Assembly (NCBI GenBank): GCA_947178245.1
Contig: CAMWXO010000079.1
Coordinates: forward strand, 1-6,865
Source of the DNA: an uncultured Porphyromonadaceae bacterium
GTDB taxonomy: Bacteria; Bacteroidota; Bacteroidia; Bacteroidales; Muribaculaceae
Length of the DNA: 6,865 nt
Reading direction: 5' to 3'
Below, piece by piece: positions 1-6,046 of the stretch. Below the pieces are notes generated by a model. That model was given only the letters and a program-made list of their open reading frames with translations, searched no databases and had not been told where the DNA came from. Each line of letters begins with the position of its first letter. Within the stretch, counting starts at the first letter, position 1. Position numbers and translations under genes: made by a program.

Positions 1-1
1 C

Positions 2-538
2 GCCACCGAGATTCCGGAGATAGAAGTGGTGAACGGCGACGGGCGCGACGTGGAGGTGCTGAGAGAAAACAATATCTACCAATATGACGCGTTCATGGCG
101 CTCACGGACAAGTCTGAGACAAACATCCTGACCTGCCTGACTGCTAAAGACTTCGGAGTGCCGAAGAAAATAGCCGACGTAGAGAACCTTCAGTTCTACA
201 GCGTGGCGGAAAGCCTCAACATAGGCACAAGCATCAATAAGAAACTGATGGCGTCGTCGAGCATATTCCAGATACTGCTTGATTCCGATGAATCCAACTC
301 CAAGTTTCTCGCCCTCACCGATGCCGAGGTGTGCGAGCTTGAAGTGCGTAAGAATGCGAAAATCACAAGGTCGCCCGTGAAAGACCTGAGGCTGCCGTGG
401 GGCATGACTTTGGCGGCCCTTATCCGCGATGGGAAAGCACAGCTCATCAATGGTATGACACATATTCAGACCGGCGACAAGGTCGTCGTGTTCTGCCTCA
501 CAGGTACTATTTCAAAGATAGAAAAGTGGTTCAGTTGA
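2..538 (+). CDS. trkA: Trk potassium uptake protein TrkA, C-terminal part (5' end outside window)
   Basis: This is the peripheral cytoplasmic subunit of the Trk K+ transporter. It binds NAD(H) through RCK domains and gates the TrkH pore. The reading frame is open from base 2, so the 178 visible residues are only the C-terminal part of a protein that is usually about 450 residues long. A GTG at 26 lies inside the domain and is not the real start. Visible residues 9-90 are the end of the second RCK/NAD-binding domain. They carry family-typical stretches: NGDGRDVEVL (11-20), ALTDKSETNILTCLTAK (33-49), a DVENLQ segment (59-64) and LNIGTSINKKL (72-82). Residues about 105-178 form the second RCK-C domain (AEVCELEV at 108-115, then TGDKVVVFC at 157-165). 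The stop codon overlaps the proposed trkH start, so the two genes are probably co-transcribed and translationally coupled. The promoter lies outside the window. Confidence 0.95.
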   Translation, partial: ATEIPEIEVVNGDGRDVEVLRENNIYQYDAFMALTDKSETNILTCLTAKDFGVPKKIADVENLQFYSVAESLNIGTSINKKLMASSSIFQILLDSDESNSKFLALTDAEVCELEVRKNAKITRSPVKDLRLPWGMTLAALIRDGKAQLINGMTHIQTGDKVVVFCLTGTISKIEKWFS

Positions 539-2007
539 AACATATACACTACGATTTCGTCAACCTCCGTATGCTTCTGCGCACGATAGGCTGGCTGCTG
601 ATGGTGCTTACGGGCTTCATGCTGCTTCCGCTGATAGCATCGTTTCTTTATCACGACTCCCAATCGCAGCCCATCCTCATCTCGATGGGCATCACACTGG
701 CGTGCGCTATGCTCCTGATGAGCATGAAGCCCAAAAGCCGCGACATGGGCAAGCGCGAGGCCATACTTCTCACGTCGCTCGTGTGGATAATCCTCTCTCT
801 ATTCGGGATGCTTCCCTTCCTGCTCTGCGGAACTCACCAGAGCGTGACCGATGCTTTCTTCGAGACCATGAGCGGCTTCACCACCACCGGAGCCTCCGTG
901 CTGAATTCTCTCAACGGGGTGCCCCATTCCCTGCTGCTGTGGCGCTGCCTGCTGCAATGGATAGGCGGACTTGGAATCATACTCTTCACGCTCGCAGTGG
1001 TGCCGATGCTCAACAACAAGGGCGGCATGCTGATGTTTAACGAAGAAGTGACAGGCATCACTCACGATAAGCTCCGGCCCCGTGTCAGCAATACAGCCAA
1101 ATCGCTGTGGATGATCTATATATGCCTCACTCTCATGTGCATCCTGCTGCTCTGGGCCTCGCGCATGAATCTCTTCGAGGCCATCTGCCACGGCCTCTCC
1201 ACCATGTCTACGGGAGGCTTCTCCACCACCGATATGAGCGTGCGCGACTGGGAAAGCCCCTATATCATTATCATTCTGACGGTATTCATGTTTATCGGCG
1301 GAGTCAATTTCAACCTTATTTTCGCCACGATAAGCGGAAATGCTAAGAAACTTTTGAAAAACGATGCTTTCCGTTGGTTCTGCATCATCATCCTGCTGGG
1401 CTATGCGGTATTCACCATTTCGATTATAGGGAAACATCATGTCCACAGCTGGGAGGAGGTCACGATCATACCCCTCTTCCAGAGCGTGTCGATACTCACC
1501 TCGACGGGGCTCGTGGTGCCTCACTTCTATCATTGGGGAGCGGTGCCTTACATCCTTCTACTTATATTCATGGCCATAGGCGGTTGCGCCGGAAGCACGT
1601 CGGGAGGGGCCAAGGTAGACCGCTTCATCATCCTGTTTAAATTCCTGAAGAATGAAAATTACCGCACGATGTATCCTTCAGCCGTGAAGACAGTGACCAT
1701 CAACGGTAAAGGCACCTCCTACGTGATAGTGATGAAAGTGCTTGCGTTCATAGCCTTTTATTTCCTCATCGTCTTTGTGGGAGGATTCCTTCTCACCATA
1801 TTGGGAGTATCTTTCAACGACAGTTTCTTCTTTTCCCTCTCAGCCATCTCCAACGCCGGAGTAGGCGTGGACATGAACGGATGCGAGAGTTGCTTCGCCA
1901 TCATACCCGACGCGGCGAAATGGATACTGAGTTTCATCATGCTCACCGGGCGTCTGGAACTGTATACTGTGATCCTCCTCTTCACTCCCGCTTTCTGGAA
2001 GAAATAG
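535..2007 (+). CDS. trkH: Trk potassium uptake system membrane subunit TrkH
   Basis: This is the inner-membrane pore subunit for K+ uptake, which works with TrkA. From the TTG at 535 it is 490 residues, close to the family's usual ~480-490. The four pore-loop filters of the TrkH/TrkG/KtrB superfamily are all visible, each around a conserved Gly: TTTGAS (116-121), MSTGGFSTTD (224-233), TSTGL (322-326) and SNAGVG (439-444). Also present are GGCAGSTSGGAKVDR (349-363) and the C-terminal LTGRLELYTV (470-479). Hydrophobic helices fill most of the rest. Start choice: an ATG at 397 would overlap trkA by 142 bases and read trkA sequence out of frame, so it is rejected. TTG 535 gives a TTGA 4-base overlap with the trkA stop. 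GTG 526 (13-base overlap) is an equally allowed alternative. ATG 571 would cut into the conserved N-terminal segment before the first helix. Function is confident; the exact start is not. Confidence 0.95.
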   Translation: MKHIHYDFVNLRMLLRTIGWLLMVLTGFMLLPLIASFLYHDSQSQPILISMGITLACAMLLMSMKPKSRDMGKREAILLTSLVWIILSLFGMLPFLLCGTHQSVTDAFFETMSGFTTTGASVLNSLNGVPHSLLLWRCLLQWIGGLGIILFTLAVVPMLNNKGGMLMFNEEVTGITHDKLRPRVSNTAKSLWMIYICLTLMCILLLWASRMNLFEAICHGLSTMSTGGFSTTDMSVRDWESPYIIIILTVFMFIGGVNFNLIFATISGNAKKLLKNDAFRWFCIIILLGYAVFTISIIGKHHVHSWEEVTIIPLFQSVSILTSTGLVVPHFYHWGAVPYILLLIFMAIGGCAGSTSGGAKVDRFIILFKFLKNENYRTMYPSAVKTVTINGKGTSYVIVMKVLAFIAFYFLIVFVGGFLLTILGVSFNDSFFFSLSAISNAGVGVDMNGCESCFAIIPDAAKWILSFIMLTGRLELYTVILLFTPAFWKK

Positions 2008-2106
2008 TGAAAGTATTCAATGAAATTTAATTTATTTTGAAAATATATGCTGGTTCTAAACTATTGTGTAGAGCGGAATGTAGGAAAACCCTGACAACAG
2101 ATATTA

Positions 2107-2138
2107 CGAAAGCCGTGGCATGAATGTCACGGCTTTCG
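2107..2138. terminator. Hairpin, probable bidirectional terminator between convergent genes
   Basis: Bases 2107-2120 pair with 2125-2138: a 14-bp stem with a single G-U pair (2118/2127) and a TGAA loop (2121-2124). The core arms GAAAGCCGTG and CACGGCTTTC are exact reverse complements. It sits between trkH, which ends about 100 bases upstream on the plus strand, and the dehydrogenase gene, which ends about 60 bases away on the minus strand. This is where a shared terminator is expected. Neither side has a strong T run (ATATGTTT on the plus side, TAATAT on the minus side), so intrinsic termination strength is uncertain. A transcript-stabilising 3' structure is the alternative. Confidence 0.75.
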
Positions 2139-2180
2139 ATATGTTTGGAGCGTGGAAATCCACACGCTATGAATTAACGT

Positions 2181-2196
2181 GTCAGCAGTCGCTGAC
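2181..2196 (-). terminator. Small hairpin directly after the alcohol dehydrogenase stop codon
   Basis: GTCAGC (2181-2186) and GCTGAC (2191-2196) are perfect 6-bp arms with a 4-base loop, abutting the TGA stop of the minus-strand dehydrogenase gene. A second imperfect stem lies just beyond it (AGCGTG 2149-2154 with CACGCT 2163-2168). There is no T tract, so this is more likely a 3'-end structure helping the larger hairpin than a terminator on its own. A 6-bp stem can also occur by chance. Confidence 0.35.
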
Positions 2197-3363
2197 TCAT
2201 CTGGCAAGGTTGTAGATTTTTTCGGCTACTTCGCGGTTCACTTTAATATAATTGCCGAACTCTTCTCCCTTGTTTTCCGTCACTTTCCCGGCGAGCAATG
2301 CAGTGTCAGGATTCTCTATCCCAAGCTGACGCATCGTCACCGGCATACCTATTGAAGTCAGGAATTTCTTTAAAGCCTCGATGCCGAGAGCAGCCGCCTT
2401 TGCATCGTCAGCCTCCTCGATATCGAAGACCCGGCGTGCGAACTGCGCTATCTTACCGGGATTGGTCTGCATGGCATACGTCATCCATGCCGGGAACATT
2501 ACCGCAAGGCCGGCACCATGCGTCACGTCGTAGACTGCGCTCAGTTCATGCTCGAGGCCGTGGGTGGCCCAGTCTTCCTCGCGGCCGCCGCTGCAGACGC
2601 CATTGTGAGCGAGCGTGCCGCTCCACATTATATTGGCCCGCGCATTATAATCAGCGGGATCAGCGATCACTTTCGGAGCCTCGTTTATGATTGCCTTCAT
2701 CACTCCCTCGGCCACCCGGTCGGTGATCTCGACGTCGGGAGTATTAGTGAAATACCGCTCCATGATATGAGCGAACATATCGGTGATTCCGGCCGCAGTC
2801 TGATAAGGGGGGAGCGTCATGGTCAGCTCCGGATTCATAAGTGCGAAGCGGGGACGAAGCACGTCGCTTCCCATGCCGAGCTTATGCAGACCGTCGAGGC
2901 GGGTTATAACCGTGTTGCCACTCCCCTCGCTTCCGGCAGCGGGGATGGTGAGCACCACACCCACGGGAAGGGCCTTCTCCACGCGCGCCTTTCCACAGTA
3001 GAAATCCCAGAAATCGCCATCATAGGGTATGGCTGCCGCGATAGCCTTGGCTGTGTCGATAGCACTTCCGCCACCTACCGCCAGCACCGAATCCACACCC
3101 TCCCGCTTAGCGATATCGATTCCCTCATATACTTTAGAATCGACGGGGTTAGGCTGCACGCCACTAAGCTCGGCATAAGGAATGCCGGCATCCTCAAGAC
3201 TTTTCCTGACGCGGGAGAGTAGACCGGATCTTACGACCGACCCTTTGCCATAGACGATCAGGGGCTTCTTCATGCCGAAAGCCGAGAGCTCTGCGGCCAC
3301 CTTATTCTCCACACCCCTGCCAAAGACATATTTGGTGGCAGGGAAAAATACAAAATTATTCAT
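2197..3363 (-). CDS. Iron-containing alcohol dehydrogenase, YqhD/butanol dehydrogenase type
   Basis: This is a cytoplasmic group III (metal-dependent) alcohol dehydrogenase that interconverts alcohols and aldehydes or ketones with NAD(P)H. At 388 residues it has full family length. The N-terminal Rossmann-like half carries YGKGS (38-42), placed like the cofactor 2'-phosphate loop of YqhD, and the GGGSAIDTAKA signature (97-107). The C-terminal helical half holds the four metal ligands, D195, H199, H268 and H282. They fall in TDMFAH (194-199), THGLEHE (267-273) and THGAG (281-285), with the same spacing I recall for E. coli YqhD. The YGKGS loop hints at NADPH preference, but this is inference. 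The substrate cannot be read from sequence; YqhD-like enzymes often act as broad aldehyde reductases. The start is the ATG at 3363, with an A-rich upstream stretch. It is transcribed divergently from the pectinesterase-like gene, from its own promoter, with a palindrome in the leader. It appears monocistronic. Confidence 0.93.
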   Translation of the reverse strand: MNNFVFFPATKYVFGRGVENKVAAELSAFGMKKPLIVYGKGSVVRSGLLSRVRKSLEDAGIPYAELSGVQPNPVDSKVYEGIDIAKREGVDSVLAVGGGSAIDTAKAIAAAIPYDGDFWDFYCGKARVEKALPVGVVLTIPAAGSEGSGNTVITRLDGLHKLGMGSDVLRPRFALMNPELTMTLPPYQTAAGITDMFAHIMERYFTNTPDVEITDRVAEGVMKAIINEAPKVIADPADYNARANIMWSGTLAHNGVCSGGREEDWATHGLEHELSAVYDVTHGAGLAVMFPAWMTYAMQTNPGKIAQFARRVFDIEEADDAKAAALGIEALKKFLTSIGMPVTMRQLGIENPDTALLAGKVTENKGEEFGNYIKVNREVAEKIYNLAR

Positions 3364-3388
3364 AAATCGATAAGCGTATTGATATTGC

Positions 3389-3408
3389 GTTTCCTCTGAA
3401 GAGGAAAC
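3389..3408. repeat. 20-base perfect palindrome in the dehydrogenase leader (operator or leader hairpin)
   Basis: GTTTCCTCT (3389-3397) and AGAGGAAAC (3400-3408) are exact reverse complements around a central GA. As RNA this would fold as an 8-bp stem with a 4-base loop. It lies between the predicted minus-strand promoter and the dehydrogenase ATG, about 10-30 bases after the expected transcription start. That position suits a repressor operator or a leader hairpin affecting translation or mRNA stability. No T run follows it on the minus strand, so it is not an obvious attenuator. Confidence 0.6.
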
Positions 3409-3422
3409 TGATGTTTCTTCCG

Positions 3423-3453
3423 CAAAATTAGTAAAAATCGGGAGAACCGCAAA
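3423..3453 (-). promoter_or_regulatory. Bacteroides-type promoter for the alcohol dehydrogenase gene
   Basis: Read on the minus strand, TTTG (complement of 3450-3453) is followed after 19 bases by TAATTTTG (complement of 3423-3430). This matches the Bacteroides primary sigma consensus TTTG, about 19-21 bases, TAnnTTTG, exactly in both boxes. Transcription would begin near 3418, giving a leader of about 55 bases before the ATG at 3363. Confidence 0.7.
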
Positions 3454-3467
3454 TACCTGAAGAAGAT

Positions 3468-3490
3468 TTCACGTGATTAGGATATGTGAA
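3468..3490. promoter_or_regulatory. Weak dyad between the two divergent promoters, possible activator site
   Basis: TTCAC (3468-3472) and GTGAA (3486-3490) are inverted with 13 bases between them, plus one further matching pair (3474/3484). The centre, 3479, lies almost midway between the -33 boxes of the two divergent promoters and about 55-65 bases upstream of both expected start sites. That is a usual position for a shared activator. Five-base arms are short enough to arise by chance, so this is only a candidate. Confidence 0.25.
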
Positions 3491-3498
3491 CGCGAGCA

Positions 3499-3530
3499 TT
3501 TGCATATTCAGATATTTTTTAATAACTTTG
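3499..3530 (+). promoter_or_regulatory. Bacteroides-type promoter for the pectinesterase-like/GH43 operon
   Basis: TTTG (3499-3502) is followed after 20 bases by TAACTTTG (3523-3530), an exact match to the Bacteroides -33/-7 consensus. A run of T and A (3514-3525) directly precedes and enters the -7 box. Transcription would start near 3535, leaving a leader of about 48 bases before the ATG at 3583. The distance and strand fit the downstream secreted-enzyme gene, and no second promoter of this quality is seen before the GH43 gene. Confidence 0.7.
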
Positions 3531-3582
3531 AATCCGGAATCAACCTGCAGACGCAACTTTTTCCTATTCTGACCTCGATATC

Positions 3583-6000
3583 ATGACGAATTATCTCAGA
3601 TACATCATATTAGGCATACTTCTTGCAACGGCGCCCCTCGTCGTGGGGCTTTCGGCCGCTGCCCGGCATAACACAATCTCATTCGGAGACAAAGACTATC
3701 TTCTTGACGGGAATACCATTCTGCTCGACAGCGAGGGACTTTACGATAATCCTGATGCCGTGACAGATCCGCTCGAGGCGTTCCGAAAAATCAACATGGC
3801 CGGAAAATCGGCCACCCTCCTTGTGGCGCCGTCAGTGTATTGGCTCGATGACCCCGACGATCCGGAAGTGCGCACCGATAAGGGAGGGACGCCCTACGCT
3901 TTCAAGATAGAATGCGACACGCTCCGCATCATAGGCCTGGGCACGAATCCGGAAGATGTGGTGTTTGCCGTGAACCGCGGCCAGACGCAAGGGGCCATCG
4001 GGAACTTCACCATGTTTCATTTCAAAGGCCACAGCCTTGAGACGAGCAATATCACATTCGGCAACTACTGCAACACAGATCTCGTCTATCCGCGGAATCC
4101 GGACTTAAACCGACCGCGACGGAAGGATGCCATAGTGCAGGCGCAGATAGGGATATGCGAGAATACTGACCGCCTTTTCGCCGACAACTGCCACTTTATC
4201 AGCCGACTGAATCTCTGTCCATTCGTGGGTGCGAGGCGAAGTCTTTACTATAACTGCTATTTTGAATGCACAGACGATGCACTGTCGGGCTCTGCGATAT
4301 ATCTCGACTGCCGTTTCACCTTCTTCAGCAGCAAACCGTTCTACTCCACTGCCGAAACCGGAGCGGTATTCCTGAACTGCGACATACACACGCTTTGCTC
4401 CGGACCCCAATACTTCACGAAGATACCGGGAACGGTGACTGCCATCGACACGCGCTTCACCTCAGAGCACCAGGCGAGCCTGCACTGGACACGCGACGCC
4501 TCCGACGTCACCTCTTATCAGAGCAATATCTCACTTAACGGAGAGCCCTATATAATCGATGCCGGGAGGAGAATGCTCGGCCCGGATCTCTCCGCGCCCC
4601 TGAAGGATGCTTTCGTGGTGGAAGCGGGCGGAAAAACCATATATAATCTGCCCAACCTTCTCGGAAGCATCGACGGATGGGATCCACTTCTGTATGCGGC
4701 AGATATCAAAAAAGCGGAAGAGACGCTGGGGCGAAAACTGACGGGACTTCCTGTAGGGTTGCGTCTTTCGGCTGACAAGACCACTCTCTCGCCTCGGGGC
4801 GACAAAGCCACGCTCACGGCCACCCCGCTGCTCTGGGGTGGATATGAAGCAGAGCCGGGACAATCGTTTACTTTTGTCTCAGACAACAGGAAGCCGGAAT
4901 TGCTCGACACTACAATAACATATTCCGAACGAGGCCTCACCGCACGAAAGACCTTGAAGATCGAGCCCAACTTCAGGAGAGCGCCGGAGTTTAAAAAGAA
5001 ACCCTCCATTCATTTTGACGCTTCTTCAGGTCAATACATTGCAGACTATGAATTACGCGGAAAAGGTGCAGACCGAAGCACTATAATGTGGGGGCGAATG
5101 GAGGATGCCGAGGGTGAGAAGAAAGCTATTCTGCTGCGGCATGCAGAAGCGCCGGGAGAGACGGCATACACTCCTGTCGCCGCTGACTTAGGCACGTATA
5201 TATTCGCCGTGGTCATACCCCGCTTTAGTGATTCACATCAGGGCGAGATGCAGACTTCCGCTCCCGTCTATGTCTCCTCGCTCGATAATCTCTTGTTGCC
5301 TGAGGCTACGCTATCGACTGATTTCAGCGATATTCCGGTGGTGAGACGCAGCCCGGGCATAGTGGGCGCATGGACTTTCGATATATTCAAGCCTGCCGAC
5401 ACCGAGGCAGCGGAATGGGCTGCCGGAAGCGGCCCGGGATGGCGCTACGGCAAAGGATATGATGCTTCGGTGAGCGAAGGACTTGTGCAGACTGAGAAGG
5501 GTGCACGCATCTCATACATACCCCTGCGCGATTTCACGCAGGAGATGAAAGCCACGCTGACAGTGGAACCGGCCAAAAGCGGAGGGCAGGGATTCGGAAG
5601 CGCCACTTCACAATATATGGATATCTGCGTGAAGTTTGACCCCGTGTCGCTATGCGGGTATGCCCTCCGCATCGAACGCGTGCCGGAGCATGACCGAGCC
5701 GTGCAGTTCTCACTGGTGGAATACGATAACGGGGCTACTCGCGTCATCAATCCCGGAGTCGTGAGCGACTGCTTCCGCACTCCATGCACGATCAGCGTGG
5801 AAGTATCTGACGGCACCTTGCGGGCAAGAGCGCTTACCGAAGCCTTACCTGCCAAGCCCTGCTGTGGGGAGGTGGTGACCTCGGTTGATATCTCAGCCCC
5901 GGTGAAGGAATCCGGACTCGGAGGCTTCGCCGTGCAGCATACAGGCTCGGCCGGCGCCTCATCCACTCTTATCCGCAATCTCGAACTTGAATGGAAATGA
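3583..6000 (+). CDS. Secreted pectinesterase-like right-handed beta-helix protein with C-terminal beta-sandwich regions
   Basis: This 805-residue exported protein is probably a pectin-binding or pectin-modifying enzyme. Residues 1-27 look like a type I signal peptide (hydrophobic core 8-24, cleavage near SAAA|R). Residues about 30-330 form a pectin-lyase-like beta-helix. Rungs recur as [N/D]-C-x-[F/I] at 202-205, 224-227, 242-245 and 265-268, with a related DTRF at 289-292. CYFECTDDALSG (225-236) aligns by eye with the pectin methylesterase CYIEGTVDFIFG motif, placing D232 at the catalytic nucleophile. The QDTLY acid/base motif is replaced by RRSLY (218-222), so classical methylesterase activity is doubtful. 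Residues about 390-570 look like Ig/FN3-type beta domains. Residues about 590-805 look like a concanavalin/LamG-type jelly roll (inference). There is no lipobox and no obvious type IX sorting tail, so a periplasmic location is likely. It has its own promoter and is followed after 46 bases by a GH43 gene. A non-enzymatic pectin-binding protein is the main alternative. Confidence 0.8.
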   Translation: MTNYLRYIILGILLATAPLVVGLSAAARHNTISFGDKDYLLDGNTILLDSEGLYDNPDAVTDPLEAFRKINMAGKSATLLVAPSVYWLDDPDDPEVRTDKGGTPYAFKIECDTLRIIGLGTNPEDVVFAVNRGQTQGAIGNFTMFHFKGHSLETSNITFGNYCNTDLVYPRNPDLNRPRRKDAIVQAQIGICENTDRLFADNCHFISRLNLCPFVGARRSLYYNCYFECTDDALSGSAIYLDCRFTFFSSKPFYSTAETGAVFLNCDIHTLCSGPQYFTKIPGTVTAIDTRFTSEHQASLHWTRDASDVTSYQSNISLNGEPYIIDAGRRMLGPDLSAPLKDAFVVEAGGKTIYNLPNLLGSIDGWDPLLYAADIKKAEETLGRKLTGLPVGLRLSADKTTLSPRGDKATLTATPLLWGGYEAEPGQSFTFVSDNRKPELLDTTITYSERGLTARKTLKIEPNFRRAPEFKKKPSIHFDASSGQYIADYELRGKGADRSTIMWGRMEDAEGEKKAILLRHAEAPGETAYTPVAADLGTYIFAVVIPRFSDSHQGEMQTSAPVYVSSLDNLLLPEATLSTDFSDIPVVRRSPGIVGAWTFDIFKPADTEAAEWAAGSGPGWRYGKGYDASVSEGLVQTEKGARISYIPLRDFTQEMKATLTVEPAKSGGQGFGSATSQYMDICVKFDPVSLCGYALRIERVPEHDRAVQFSLVEYDNGATRVINPGVVSDCFRTPCTISVEVSDGTLRARALTEALPAKPCCGEVVTSVDISAPVKESGLGGFAVQHTGSAGASSTLIRNLELEWK

Positions 6001-6046
6001 AAACAAAATCATCACGATAACTAAACATCTAACATAACAAACCTAC
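6001..6046 (+). other. G-poor, A/C-rich intercistronic leader before the GH43 gene
   Basis: The 46 bases between the two enzyme genes contain a single G (6016) and are otherwise A, C and T, so they can form almost no structure. There is no Shine-Dalgarno sequence. An unstructured A-rich leader of this kind is typical of translation starts in Bacteroidota. No promoter boxes or terminator hairpin are seen, which supports co-transcription. Confidence 0.55.

Noticed and set aside
799..1533. Long open frame (244 codons) on the minus strand inside trkH
   Set aside because: It lies wholly antisense to a confident TrkH sequence with all four pore filters. Its product is rich in His, Glu, Arg and Gln with no recognisable domain, as expected for an antisense shadow of a membrane-protein gene.
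2036..2138. Possible small RNA gene: a TTTG at 2036-2039, a TATTGTG-like box about 22 bases later, then the 2107-2138 hairpin as terminator
   Set aside because: The -7 box does not match TAnnTTTG and the spacing is slightly long. The hairpin is already explained by the two converging genes. RNA-seq showing a discrete transcript starting near 2075 would revive it.
2518..3222. Plus-strand open frame of 234 codons inside the alcohol dehydrogenase gene
   Set aside because: The minus-strand frame encodes a complete dehydrogenase with all metal ligands. The plus-strand product has no recognisable motif and no promoter or leader of its own.
5445..5978. Minus-strand open frames of 177 and 153 codons (5445-5978 and 4548-5009) inside the pectinesterase-like gene
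   Set aside because: They are antisense to a continuous 805-residue frame with a signal peptide. The products are low-complexity, Ser/Arg/Pro-rich and unrecognised.
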